Below, piece after piece: positions 8,361 through 17,430 of a DNA stretch of 64,000 bases. Every line of letters starts with the position of its first letter. Within the stretch, counting starts at the first letter, position 1. Made by a program: the position numbers and the translations under genes. Source of the DNA: DASXRU01 sp034665305 (GTDB lineage Bacteria > Acidobacteriota > Blastocatellia > Pyrinomonadales > Pyrinomonadaceae); contig JAXDFZ010000011.1 of NCBI GenBank assembly GCA_034665305.1, forward strand, positions 62,001 to 126,000, given 5' to 3'. The notes below the pieces were generated by a model. The model worked only from the letters and a program-made list of their open reading frames with translations. It had not been told where the DNA came from and made no database searches.

Positions 8361-10121
8361 ATGACTCAATCCCAGCGATCTTTTTGTCTGGTACTAATCA
8401 AGCCATCGCATTACGACGATGATGGTTATGTAATCCAGTGGCTGCGCTCGGCGATTCCATCGAATTCGCTGGCGGTGCTCTACGGATTAGCGCTGGAGTG
8501 TGCCGAGCAAAAGGTCCTCGGTGAAGATGTTAAGTTTGAAATCCACGCCTTCGACGAAACTAACACGCATATCAATCCGGCGAAGATTGCGGCCCTGATC
8601 AAAAAGGCCGGCGCCGGGATGGTGATGCTGGTCGGCGTGCAGTCGAATCAGTTTCCGCGGGCACTCGATCTGGCGGCCGTGCTACGCAAGGACGGCATTC
8701 AAGTCGCCGCGGGCGGTTTTCACATCTCCGGCACGATGGCGATGCTGAAGGACACCGACCCGTACGTGCAAAAAGCTTTGGACCTGGGAGTTTCACTTTT
8801 TGCCGGCGAGGCGGAAGGCCGGCTGGGGCAGATCCTGCGCGATGCGTTCGAGGATCGGCTGCAGCCGGTTTACAATTTCATGGACGATCTGCCGAACCTG
8901 GAAGGCGTCGCGTCCCCAATGCTGCCGGCGGAACGAATTCATTTGACGGCGGGCGCCACCACCAGCTTCGATGCCGGGCGCGGCTGTCCTTTCACCTGTT
9001 CCTTCTGCACCATCATCAATGTTCAGGGGCACAAATCGCGCCGCCGCTCACCCGAAGACATTGAACTCATCGTGCGGGCAAACGTTGCCCAGGGTCTGCA
9101 TTCATTCTTCATTACCGACGACAACTTCGCGCGGAACAAAGACTGGGAACCGATTCTGGATAAACTGATCTACCTTCGCGAAATCGAGAAGTTGAAGATT
9201 AGTTTCATCATTCAAGTGGACACTTTGTGTCACAAATTGCCGGGCTTCATCGAAAAGTCCAAGCGTGCGGGAGTGAAAAGGGTTTTTATCGGATTGGAGA
9301 ATATCAATCCGGACAGCCTGATGGGCGCGAGAAAAAACCAGAACAAGATCACTGACTACCGGCAGATGCTGCTGGCATGGAAAAAGGTCGGCATCGTTAC
9401 CTACTGCGGATACATTTTGGGTTTCCCGAATGACACGCCCGAATCGATCATTCACGACATTGAAGTCATCAAGAAAGAGTTGCCGGTTGACCTGCTCGAG
9501 TTTTTCTACCTGACGCCCTTGCCGGGTTCCCAGGACCACCGTCGCTTGCACGAAGCCGGCATAGCGATGGATGCAGACTTAAACAAATACGATCTCAACC
9601 ATGCAGTTACCGGGCACCCGGCGATGTCACAAAGGGAATGGGAACGCGCTTATCAATCTGCCTGGGAAACCTATTACACGAACGAACACATTGAAACGGT
9701 CCTGCGTCGCGCCATCGCAACCGGCACGAGTCCGGGCAAGACAATGTTTTTCATCACGTGGTTCAAAGGCTGCATCGGCATTGAAAAGATTCACCCGCTC
9801 GAAGGTGGATTTCTGCGTTTGAAGTTTCGTCGCAGCCGGCGGCCGGAGTTGGGCCTCGAAAATCCGATTCTGTTTTACCCGAAATCCTTCGCCTCAATGG
9901 TTGGTAAGCAGCTTCGGTGGATCTCGCTCTACCTGCGATTGCGTTTGATTTACCGCAAAGTAAAAAAAGATCCCCGGCGCCTGGAATACATGGACTTGGC
10001 GCTGGAACCGGTGCGGGACGATGAGACTGAGTCGCGCGAATTGTTTCAATCAGAAACTGCGCAAAAATATGTAGTGCAGATAAAACGTGTTGAGAAGATG
10101 CGGCAAACTCAGGCCGTCTGA
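8361..10121 (+). CDS. B12-binding-domain radical SAM enzyme
   Basis: 586 residues. An N-terminal cobalamin-binding-like Rossmann domain (about 30-170, with GGFHISG near 118-124) precedes the radical SAM core (about 200-430). The core has the [4Fe-4S] motif C209-x3-C213-x2-C216. The GYILGFPNDTPESI segment fits the SAM-binding barrel. A C-terminal tail of about 150 residues is basic and aromatic, as in DUF4070-type proteins. The classical cobalamin ligand motif DxHxxG is not evident, so B12 may bind base-off without a His ligand or not at all. Family members perform methylations or rearrangements; no substrate can be named. The membrane protein gene follows after 21 nt. Confidence 0.85.
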   Translation: MTQSQRSFCLVLIKPSHYDDDGYVIQWLRSAIPSNSLAVLYGLALECAEQKVLGEDVKFEIHAFDETNTHINPAKIAALIKKAGAGMVMLVGVQSNQFPRALDLAAVLRKDGIQVAAGGFHISGTMAMLKDTDPYVQKALDLGVSLFAGEAEGRLGQILRDAFEDRLQPVYNFMDDLPNLEGVASPMLPAERIHLTAGATTSFDAGRGCPFTCSFCTIINVQGHKSRRRSPEDIELIVRANVAQGLHSFFITDDNFARNKDWEPILDKLIYLREIEKLKISFIIQVDTLCHKLPGFIEKSKRAGVKRVFIGLENINPDSLMGARKNQNKITDYRQMLLAWKKVGIVTYCGYILGFPNDTPESIIHDIEVIKKELPVDLLEFFYLTPLPGSQDHRRLHEAGIAMDADLNKYDLNHAVTGHPAMSQREWERAYQSAWETYYTNEHIETVLRRAIATGTSPGKTMFFITWFKGCIGIEKIHPLEGGFLRLKFRRSRRPELGLENPILFYPKSFASMVGKQLRWISLYLRLRLIYRKVKKDPRRLEYMDLALEPVRDDETESRELFQSETAQKYVVQIKRVEKMRQTQAV

Positions 10122-10142
10122 AGGAATCGTACCGCTCCCCGG

Positions 10143-10682
10143 TTGGTCAACAGAGTGCCTCTCGTCAATCAACCTGATCCAACCTCACCTATCAATCGCG
10201 ACCGGCCCGGTCCGTCGCGTTCTTTTATCTTCAATCCCCTCGTGGTGCTTGGATTCTCGTTGCTCGGCGCGACGCTCTGTGCTGGTTATGTCACAAGAGG
10301 ATTTTCGTCGGGGGAACTTTACCAGCGAACGTTCTACGTGGTTCCAATTGTCGTTCCGTTTGTCGCGTTCATTTTTGATCGGGCCGAGAGATTGCACGAG
10401 GTCCATCTTTTCCAGTTGGTGACGGATGCGCTGATCATTGGATTGGCGATGGGGCGGGTAGTAGGAAACGTGCCTTATATTTCCGGACATACTTTGTTTC
10501 TGACTTATGCTCTGCTAACCGCCCGCTCCCGAGTCCTGTTGGTTACGGCCGGTATGGTTATGTTGCACGCCGTTTATTTGAAATATATTGTCTGGCATGA
10601 TTGGGTGACATCAACAGTGGGAATCGTGCTGGGGACACTGGCTGCGTTTGGCGCCTGGCGACTTAGACGTCAGGATGCATAG
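10143..10682 (+). CDS. Multi-pass membrane protein of unknown function
   Basis: 179 residues from a TTG start 21 nt after the radical SAM gene; an in-frame GTG at 10155 is an equally possible start. A Pro-rich cytoplasmic N-terminus (about 1-27) is followed by about five hydrophobic helices (near 30-50, 60-80, 92-112, 115-140 and 152-172) and a short basic C-terminus. The close spacing suggests co-transcription with the radical SAM gene, but no shared function can be shown. Not recognised. Confidence 0.6.
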   Translation: MVNRVPLVNQPDPTSPINRDRPGPSRSFIFNPLVVLGFSLLGATLCAGYVTRGFSSGELYQRTFYVVPIVVPFVAFIFDRAERLHEVHLFQLVTDALIIGLAMGRVVGNVPYISGHTLFLTYALLTARSRVLLVTAGMVMLHAVYLKYIVWHDWVTSTVGIVLGTLAAFGAWRLRRQDA

Positions 10683-10777
10683 CGAATGTTCTCATCTTGA
10701 CTCGCGCGTGAAGTTAGCTTACAAGCAGTCTCGGTTTCGCGAGTCCATGCCCGGATTTCCGGTGGAGGGGTTTTGTA

Positions 10778-11278
10778 ATGACTAAATTTCGTCTTTGTCT
10801 TTTGGTTCTCGCTTTGGTGACTGTAGTCAGCATGGGTTTGGCCCAGGGCCAAAAGAAAAAATCAGCTCCCATGCATACAATCCACGTAATGGTAACTCCC
10901 GATGAACTGAAGTGGGGACCGGCGCCGCCAAGTCTTCCGCCGGGAGCTGAGCTGGCCGTGCTGAGCGGCGATCCTTCGAAAGCAGGCGCGATGTTTTCGA
11001 TTCGCGCCAAGTTCCCGGCCGGTTACAAGGTGCCGCCGCATTGGCATCCCAACGACGAGAATGTCGTAGTGATTTCGGGAACCATGATGTTCGGCGCCGG
11101 TAGCAAGTTTGACGAAGCCGCGATGCACGATTACCCGGCGGGATCATTCGCACTGATGCCGCGAGCAATGAGGCACTTTGCCATGGCCAAAGAGGAAAGC
11201 GTCGTTCAGATTTACGGCACCGGGCCCTTCGCCATAAACTACGTAAATTCCGCGGACGATCCGCGCAAGGCGAAGTGA
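10778..11278 (+). CDS. Secreted cupin-domain protein
   Basis: 166 residues with a signal peptide (about 1-23). Cupin motif 1 is complete, with H88, H90 and E94 spaced exactly as in the consensus. Motif 2 appears as the PAGSFALMPRAMRHFAM stretch. A cluster of metal-binding His and Glu suggests a small periplasmic cupin, perhaps binding Mn, Fe or Zn. Similar proteins occur as stress or sugar-binding cupins and as oxygenases, so activity is open. The methyltransferase-like gene follows after 22 nt and may share the transcript. Confidence 0.8.
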   Translation: MTKFRLCLLVLALVTVVSMGLAQGQKKKSAPMHTIHVMVTPDELKWGPAPPSLPPGAELAVLSGDPSKAGAMFSIRAKFPAGYKVPPHWHPNDENVVVISGTMMFGAGSKFDEAAMHDYPAGSFALMPRAMRHFAMAKEESVVQIYGTGPFAINYVNSADDPRKAK

Positions 11279-11300
11279 GGTTCGCACCAGCCGCCCACGA

Positions 11301-11852
11301 ATGACCCTCCAGAGATTCGTCTACGAAAACCGCGGGCCCTTGATAGCGCCGCCGTTGCTGCTTGCGCTGCTTTACCCGCGGGGCGTAGTTGGTCACGCGC
11401 GCGAATTCTGGTGCGCCGGCGTCTTCATCTTCGGACTGGGAATGTGGGGGCGCGTCTGGGCCCAGCAGCATTTGCACTTTCGCCTGCGCGATGTGGATAA
11501 CGCGCTCACGCGCACCGGCCCTTACCGCTGGGTGCGAAATCCGATCTACATCAGCAACACTTTGCTTTGCGTCGGATTAACTGTGCTTTCGCAGAATCTC
11601 TGGCTGGTTCCGGTGACGGTCGTGTGGTGCCTGGGGTTTTACACGATCGTGATCAAGGAAGAAGAGGAGCGGCTGCTGGAGTTGTACGGAACTCCCTATG
11701 GTGATTATTTACGAGCGACTTCGCGATGGCTGCCACGGCGATCTGCAGCTAAAGCGGTGAAGGTGAGCGGGTACCTCGCGCAGTCGCTCTTAGCCGAAGC
11801 GCATAACCTTCTGCTATTGGTACCATTCATTATCAAGAAGGTGTTTTGGTAA
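11301..11852 (+). CDS. Isoprenylcysteine carboxyl methyltransferase-like membrane protein
   Basis: 183 residues with about four membrane helices. The hallmark is the C-terminal segment containing TGPYRWVRNPIY, then KEEEERLLELYG and YGDYLRATSRWLP. It matches the SAM-binding signature of the ICMT/PEMT membrane methyltransferase family (RHPxY-type motif and the E-E-x-L-x3-F/Y-G-x2-Y motif). Prokaryotic members methylate or alkylate unknown lipids or small molecules. It lies 22 nt after the cupin gene, so the two may be co-expressed. Confidence 0.8.
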   Translation: MTLQRFVYENRGPLIAPPLLLALLYPRGVVGHAREFWCAGVFIFGLGMWGRVWAQQHLHFRLRDVDNALTRTGPYRWVRNPIYISNTLLCVGLTVLSQNLWLVPVTVVWCLGFYTIVIKEEEERLLELYGTPYGDYLRATSRWLPRRSAAKAVKVSGYLAQSLLAEAHNLLLLVPFIIKKVFW

Positions 11853-11891
11853 GGACCAAGACAATTGTATCGCGTGGTTTGAAGCAGATGT

Positions 11892-12116
11892 AGCAGCCCG
11901 CACAGCGGGCGGTCATACCAGTAGCCCACAGCGCAAGCTGTGGGGTAGGACCCAATCAAGAAGTACAAGCCCCGGAGGGGCGACATACGATTTATTTCAC
12001 CACGGGCGACGCTACCAACTATGTCGCTCGCTTCGCGAGCTTTGTTTCCAATATCGACGTGCACCCACAGCTTGCGCTGTGGGCTACTGGTATGACCGCC
12101 CGCTGTGCGGGCTGCT
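11892..12116. mobile_element. MITE-like element with perfect 53-nt terminal inverted repeats (family C copy 2)
   Basis: The left arm 11892-11944 and right arm 12064-12116 are exact reverse complements over all 53 nt. The words agcagcccgcacagcggg and agtagcccacagcgcaagct can be followed base by base. The interior holds two palindromes of the type ccccggagggg and ctcgcttcgcgag next to gacata and tatgtc words, as in the copies at 1-187 and 49735-49945. No coding frame. The identical arms suggest recent activity or gene conversion. Confidence 0.8.
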
Positions 12117-12170
12117 TAATCCGATTCAAACCGACCGGACTGTCACCCTTCAATTCAATCCCGAGCTTCG

Positions 12171-13688
12171 CTATTGAAAAACCTTATCAACTGGGACAAT
12201 CACCACATTCTCCGGTTTCACGTCAATCCGGTAGGCTTCGATGATTTTGTCCTCGTCCATTATGTCCTTTGGTTTCGGAGCGTTGTATGTAATCGGCGAG
12301 GGGCGGTTACTCAGGATTGCGTCGCGCAGGCCGGCGGCGTCTTTGGTGATGATTGCGATGCGCATGCCATCGGACTTTAGATACTTCCGCAACGCGCTGT
12401 TTACATCCTCGAGTGTCAGTTTCTCCAACTGCTCACGCATGTAGGTATTGAAGTCAGGCAGACCGTAGTAACGACTGTCCAGCGCGTTACCGAGCTGTGC
12501 ATCCTGAGTTGAACTCAACACGTTCACATATTTCGTCAGGAATTCTCTGGTGGACTCAAAAGCCTCGCGCGACATTCCTTCCCGCAGTAGCTTGTCGTAT
12601 TCATACAGCGCCGCGCGCAAAACAAAATGCCCATTCTGCGGTTCGACCGGCCGAATCCATATTTGAAAGATTTGCCGTCGCCGCCCCAGGTTGGGATCGG
12701 GCTGAAACTGAAACATGCCGCGCGGGAAATATTCGATGTAGGCATAGTCTCCGTAGTTCAATCCGCGGGCCTCGCGCAGGCGTTGGTACAAATAACTATT
12801 GCTCGAACGATGCTGGCCAAAGTATGAAGCGATCACGGCCAGCGCCGGCCAATCTTTATCAGCGCGCGTCAATGCAATGGGAAACCCAAGCGACAGCGCC
12901 GTCGACCTCGTCTCACGCTCGACCATTTCGATCTTCATTCCGGAAGCAAAAGCGGGTGCTGCGACGGTCGCGGAAGAGGCCACTCCTTTTGGAAGTTTGG
13001 CAAAGTCCGTTTCCAGTCGCTTCGGAAACGAAGCGGGATAACCGCCGGCGAGTCCCACTACCAGATTGGCTTGGGTGAAATTCTTTTTGTAGAAGGCGCG
13101 GACATCGGCAATGGTCAGCGATTCCAGCGAACTCACGTCGCCGCGATTCTGATGGCCGTAAGGATGCCTCGCCGGGTAGATCATGTTGTAGAGAACTTCC
13201 TTGCCCAGTTCTTCATCATTGCCGCCGCGCAGCGAGACCTTCAGGTAATTAATGGCGTCAGTCTTGAGTCTCTTAAAATCGTCGGCTCGGAATCCGGGAT
13301 CCAACAGCATTTCGCGCACGAGCGTGTAGTACTTGTTCAGGTTATCGATGTGCGTGGTGCCGCTGAACACAGTCATTTCTTTGTCGACCTGCCAACTGAA
13401 CGACGTGGCCATCGGATACATGGCCTCGGTGATCTGGGAATAGGTTTGCGTGCGCGTGCCGCCCTCGGCAAGCATCGCGGCGGTCAACGACGCCAACCCT
13501 TCCTTGCCCGTGGGATCGGACGCGGATCCGGTCATGAAGAGGATGCGGAAACTAACCAACGGCGAGCGATTCGGCAGCAGGACATTCTTTGTCGGCACAG
13601 GTTTCATCGCTTTATTCTTTTGGGCGAGCGCCGGCGCGGCCGCCACGGTAATGGTTATGGCGAGCGAGATAATGAGTTGGCGCAACAT
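12171..13688 (-). CDS. Secreted M16-family peptidase-like subunit lacking the zinc motif
   Basis: 505 residues with a signal peptide (about 1-22). The sequence has the two-domain M16 (pitrilysin/insulinase) layout, with GKEGLASLTAAMLAEGG aligning to the region where catalytic members have HxxEH, but no zinc motif is present. It is therefore probably the non-catalytic partner that completes the substrate chamber, as in the alpha/beta pairs of this family. Its start codon overlaps the stop of the upstream catalytic gene by one base (TAATG), which implies translational coupling and a stoichiometric complex in the periplasm. Confidence 0.85.
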   Translation of the reverse strand: MLRQLIISLAITITVAAAPALAQKNKAMKPVPTKNVLLPNRSPLVSFRILFMTGSASDPTGKEGLASLTAAMLAEGGTRTQTYSQITEAMYPMATSFSWQVDKEMTVFSGTTHIDNLNKYYTLVREMLLDPGFRADDFKRLKTDAINYLKVSLRGGNDEELGKEVLYNMIYPARHPYGHQNRGDVSSLESLTIADVRAFYKKNFTQANLVVGLAGGYPASFPKRLETDFAKLPKGVASSATVAAPAFASGMKIEMVERETRSTALSLGFPIALTRADKDWPALAVIASYFGQHRSSNSYLYQRLREARGLNYGDYAYIEYFPRGMFQFQPDPNLGRRRQIFQIWIRPVEPQNGHFVLRAALYEYDKLLREGMSREAFESTREFLTKYVNVLSSTQDAQLGNALDSRYYGLPDFNTYMREQLEKLTLEDVNSALRKYLKSDGMRIAIITKDAAGLRDAILSNRPSPITYNAPKPKDIMDEDKIIEAYRIDVKPENVVIVPVDKVFQ

Positions 13689-15043
13689 TAGTTTCCCACC
13701 TCCTTGTTCTTCTTGTCGGTGGAGAGGGTCACTGTCGTGCGGTGGTTATCAACGAAATATTTCGCCGCCACGTCGCGAATGTCCTGCGGCGTGATCGTAT
13801 CGTACAGCGCATACAGCCTATCGACTGTCTCAGGCGTCCGGCGCAGGGCAACGTATTGGGCCATCGCGCCGGCAATCGCTTCGGAGCTGTCGAGACCCAA
13901 AGCGAAACTATAACGCAGCCGAGCCCGCGTCGCATCGAGCTTTGCCGCCGAAACCGGCGTAGTACTGAAACGCTTGAACGTCTCCATGATTTGCTGTCGC
14001 ACGTAGTCGACGTCTTTCTCTTCCTTGACGCGAGCGGACACCAGGAAGAGTTCGGGATCGGTCCGGTTCGCCGACGAATAATCCAGCGATTCTACTTTTT
14101 GCTCTTTCAGGACCAATTGTTGGTACAGGTCCGAGTTGTCGCCGAATGCGATCGGCGCAAGCAGATCTAATGCCGCCTTGTCTTTCTGTTCATCGGAGTA
14201 TGCCGGACCGCGAAAACCAACGTAGATCAGCGGCAGTGTTTCTGAAGGCCAGGGAACATGCGCGGTCAGCGGCCCTGTCTGTTCCGGCTCGCTGGGAATC
14301 TTCGGCACGTAATTTCCGTGTTTCCAGTCGCCAAAATATTTCTTCACCTGGGCCAGCGCGCTCTCGCGATTCACGTCACCGACAACGGTGATGGTCGTGT
14401 ATTCGGGCCGGTAATAGCGTTTGTAGAAGTCCCAACTGTAATCGTACTGATTGGGCATGTCCTGGATGTCTTCGATGAATCCCATCGTCGTGTGCGAGTA
14501 AGTGTGGCGCTTGTACGCCGTGGCGCGCAGCACTTCGTACAGTTTCTCTTCGGGGTCGGCACTGTTCTTGTTGAACTCGCCCAGCACCGCCTGCGTCTCC
14601 GTCTTATAGGCGTCCCGTTCGTACTTCAAATGCTTAAAGCGATCGGCTTCCAGTTCCAGAATCTTGTCCAGATCTTCTTTCGAGAAGACTTCATGATAGA
14701 CGGTACGATCGTCGGTGGTGTAAGCATTGGCGTCGGCGCCGGCCCTTTTGAGAATCGCATCGCGCTCGTGAGCGGAAAAGTGTTCGCTCCCGCGAAACAT
14801 CAAATGTTCGAAGAGGTGGGCGTAACCGCTCTTACCCTTTTCGATCTCGTTGCGCGAGCCCGTCGAAACGACGATGTACAGCGCCACCAGATTCGGATAA
14901 TCGGTGGGCACGGTGATCAGCCGCAGGCCGTTCGGCAAATCGTCAATGGTGTAATTGTACGGAAAAAGTTTGCGAGATTTTTGTTGGGCCAATGCCATTA
15001 CCGGCAAACAGAGAAGTAGCGAAATGATCAGCAAGAGTTTCAT
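13688..15043 (-). CDS. Secreted catalytic M16-family zinc metallopeptidase
   Basis: 451 residues: signal peptide about 1-20, then an M16 catalytic domain with inverted zinc motif H76-L-F-E79-H80 and a downstream Glu (E156) at the expected distance of about 76 residues. A second, inactive-type domain (Peptidase_M16_C) fills about 200-420. It would cleave small peptides in the periplasm after assembling with the zinc-less subunit encoded directly downstream with a one-base overlap. A second gene pair of the same design lies at 39013-42272. Confidence 0.9.
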   Translation of the reverse strand: MKLLLIISLLLCLPVMALAQQKSRKLFPYNYTIDDLPNGLRLITVPTDYPNLVALYIVVSTGSRNEIEKGKSGYAHLFEHLMFRGSEHFSAHERDAILKRAGADANAYTTDDRTVYHEVFSKEDLDKILELEADRFKHLKYERDAYKTETQAVLGEFNKNSADPEEKLYEVLRATAYKRHTYSHTTMGFIEDIQDMPNQYDYSWDFYKRYYRPEYTTITVVGDVNRESALAQVKKYFGDWKHGNYVPKIPSEPEQTGPLTAHVPWPSETLPLIYVGFRGPAYSDEQKDKAALDLLAPIAFGDNSDLYQQLVLKEQKVESLDYSSANRTDPELFLVSARVKEEKDVDYVRQQIMETFKRFSTTPVSAAKLDATRARLRYSFALGLDSSEAIAGAMAQYVALRRTPETVDRLYALYDTITPQDIRDVAAKYFVDNHRTTVTLSTDKKNKEVGN

Positions 15044-15168
15044 TGCCGCAATGCTCCCGAATGGTTTTTGTTTTGTTAGGGGACGCGGAGATTATACACG
15101 CCGGCCGCAGCGAGGTGTAGTGGCGAGCTATTTTCGAGATGTCTTGAGCTGGATGACGCAGGCGTGAG

Positions 15169-15555
15169 CTATTGCTCCGGCGGCGGTTCCCACAGCTCGA
15201 TCCGGTTGCCTTCGGGATCAGTCACCCACGCGAAGCGGCCGTATTCGGAATCATCAGGCCCGCCAGCAATTTCGATGCCTTCAGCCCGCAGTTGTGTGAG
15301 CAGCGCGTCAAGATCGGCCACGCGATAGTTGATCATAAACGTGGCCTTGCCCGGTTCGAAGTAACTTGTGGAATCCGGGAAGGGCGCCCATACCGTATAC
15401 GCTTCGTTTTTCGGATCGTCCAACTCCTGCCACTTGAACATGACAGAGCCGATTCCGCCTTCAGGCAAACCCAGATGTTCCTGATACCACGTTTGCAGGG
15501 TCTTTGGGTCCTGGGCCTTGAAAAAGATGCCACCGATTCCAGTTACTCGTTTCAT
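15169..15555 (-). CDS. VOC/glyoxalase-family protein
   Basis: 128 residues counting from the ATG at 15555, which is preceded by a GGGGGA ribosome binding site; a longer frame reaching 15720 would add 55 residues of poor composition. It has the two-fold beta-alpha-beta-beta-beta layout of a single VOC subunit, with GGIFFKAQDPKTLQTWYQEH at the N-terminus and WVTDPEGNRIELWEPP at the end, where a metal-binding Glu is typical. Family members include glyoxalases, dioxygenases and resistance proteins; the substrate is unknown. Confidence 0.85.
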   Translation of the reverse strand: MKRVTGIGGIFFKAQDPKTLQTWYQEHLGLPEGGIGSVMFKWQELDDPKNEAYTVWAPFPDSTSYFEPGKATFMINYRVADLDALLTQLRAEGIEIAGGPDDSEYGRFAWVTDPEGNRIELWEPPPEQ

Positions 15556-15996
15556 GATGTTCCCCCAGTTATTAACGAACTTGTAACGCCCCCCGGTTAC
15601 AGAAACCGGAGCAGTGGAGCGACCGTATTGGAGAGCCGCAAGATGACTTGAACAGCAAAGTATCATTGCTGATGCGCTTTGTCGCCATACTTTCGGGTGA
15701 TTTTGGGATGCTACCGGCAAATCATGCTTTCATATGCGTTACCCGGGGACACGCTGACAGATCATTCCGCTTGTTGTAGTGTTAGTTGCTGACATATACT
15801 GGCTTCACGGCGGCCACCTCGCCGCGAATGACCTCCTTCTCAGTTTTGCTCGCCCCGGTTTAGATCTCACGCTAAAAGTAATCGTCGTTATCGCCCCGTT
15901 TTGTGCAACTTTTGCTTTCAAGCCTGCATTCACTGAAGAGTCGGCCGGCAACAAAATCAGGAGCGCCTGTCCCCACTTGAATGGAGCTGACATAAA
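15556..15996. other. Divergent intergenic region, nothing firm
   Basis: Roughly 440 nt between the divergent VOC and kinase genes. It must hold both promoters. A weak forward frame at 15779-15993 has no ribosome binding site or protein-like composition and was rejected. No repeat family is evident, which is unusual for this window. Confidence 0.4.
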
Positions 15997-17430
15997 TTGA
16001 CATCATCTGCCGAAAATAATTCCGACGACCAGTCATTGTCACCTGGCACCATCCTGCAACAGCGCTATCGCATTGTGCGGCAACTGGGACGCGGCGGCAT
16101 GGGCGCCGTCTATGAAGCCGAAGATGAACGGCTGGGGATAACCGTAGCTCTCAAGGAAACACTTTCGACTGAAGCAGGACGCCGCAAACAGTTTGAGCAC
16201 GAAGCCCGCCTGCTTGCCGGAATGCAACATTCCGCATTGCCCCGGGTCAGCGATCACTTCGTCGAAGGCCACCGCGCCTTCCTGGTCATGGAGTTTATCG
16301 GAGGCGTTGATCTGGCCAGGATCATCGCGCAGCAACCGGGACCGTTTCCACGCGAGTGCGTTATTGCCTGGGCGGATCAGCTGCTGGACGCGTTGATGTA
16401 CCTGCATTCGCGCGATCGCCAGGTCATACATCGCGACATCAAGCCACACAATTTGAAACTCACGGCCGCGGGCCAGATCGCGTTGCTGGACTTTGGTCTG
16501 GCAAAGGCGCAGCAGGCTGATTCATCGCTAACCTCTTCGCGGGCGTTCTTTGGTTACACGCGGCACTATGCGCCGCTCGAGCAAATTCAGGATCAACACA
16601 CCGATCCACGGAGTGATATTTATGCTCTGGGAGCGACGCTTTATCACCTGCTGACTGGGACGAAACCACCCGATGCGGTGGTGCGGGCGACGGCGTTGGC
16701 TAACGGCGAGGCCGATCCGCTGAAACCGGCGGACAAGATTCATGCGGCGGTTGGTTCGCAGATCGCGGCCATTCTTAACAAAGCAATGGCGCAAAAACCC
16801 GAAGACAGATTTGCTAACGCCAGTGACTTCCGCGAAGCGCTGCGGCGCATGGGACGCGTGGATAGCGAAAGCGGAAGCCCCCAAACGACCGGTGAGAGTG
16901 AAACGCGAACCCGTACGATTCAAAAGAGCCACAGTTCCAGCCCCCACCGCGTCGAGCCGGTCGATATGCAGCTAGCCCTCGTCGGCTCCGCAAAAAGGTT
17001 TGGGCATGGCGCCATCACGGCCGTGCTGGTTATAGCTCTTTCCTTAAGCGGAGGAATTTTGTACAGTGCGCGCGGGTTGTTTGCTTCAAACACTGCGGCG
17101 GAGACTGCAGCTAGTGCGACCCTGACGACACAGCCCGCAAGCGCATCTGCGCGCAGAACAGAGCGAGCTCGCACATCGGAAAACCAGAATCTCGCGGCCA
17201 GACGAAGAGAGGCAACGGGCACCGTTGACTCAGAGAGAGTCAGCGACAGGCAACGAGACAATGTGCCGGATCGCTCGGAAGTTCGGCCAGCTCCTCCTGC
17301 CGCATCCAGCGCTACGCCGCGACCAATGCGCCGCAGTGTTAACGCGCCCCACCTTCGCCTGCCAAATCCTGAGATAGATGATGCTTCAGCGCCGGCCGCG
17401 GATGCGCCCCGGCGAGTTTACGACCGCTAA
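15997..17430 (+). CDS. Membrane-anchored eukaryotic-type Ser/Thr protein kinase
   Basis: 477 residues from a TTG start; a GGAGCTGA site lies about 10 nt upstream and a stop codon in frame just before excludes a longer protein. The kinase domain (about 24-285) shows the Gly-rich loop GRGGMG (31-36), catalytic Lys53 in VALKE, HRDIKPHN with D147 and N152, and DFG with D165. A Ser/Thr-rich juxtamembrane segment leads to one membrane helix (about 339-357). A low-complexity, Arg/Ala-rich extracellular tail follows, with no recognisable sensor domain. It resembles Pkn-type kinases with a small C-terminal exposed region. It overlaps the convergent pncB gene by 4 nt. Confidence 0.9.
   Translation: MTSSAENNSDDQSLSPGTILQQRYRIVRQLGRGGMGAVYEAEDERLGITVALKETLSTEAGRRKQFEHEARLLAGMQHSALPRVSDHFVEGHRAFLVMEFIGGVDLARIIAQQPGPFPRECVIAWADQLLDALMYLHSRDRQVIHRDIKPHNLKLTAAGQIALLDFGLAKAQQADSSLTSSRAFFGYTRHYAPLEQIQDQHTDPRSDIYALGATLYHLLTGTKPPDAVVRATALANGEADPLKPADKIHAAVGSQIAAILNKAMAQKPEDRFANASDFREALRRMGRVDSESGSPQTTGESETRTRTIQKSHSSSPHRVEPVDMQLALVGSAKRFGHGAITAVLVIALSLSGGILYSARGLFASNTAAETAASATLTTQPASASARRTERARTSENQNLAARRREATGTVDSERVSDRQRDNVPDRSEVRPAPPAASSATPRPMRRSVNAPHLRLPNPEIDDASAPAADAPRRVYDR

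Noticed and set aside
14258..15019. Forward 253-codon frame
   Set aside because: Antisense to the catalytic M16 peptidase, whose zinc motif and signal peptide are clear.
15779..16000. Short forward frame before the kinase
   Set aside because: Overlaps the kinase ribosome binding site and has no coding-like features.
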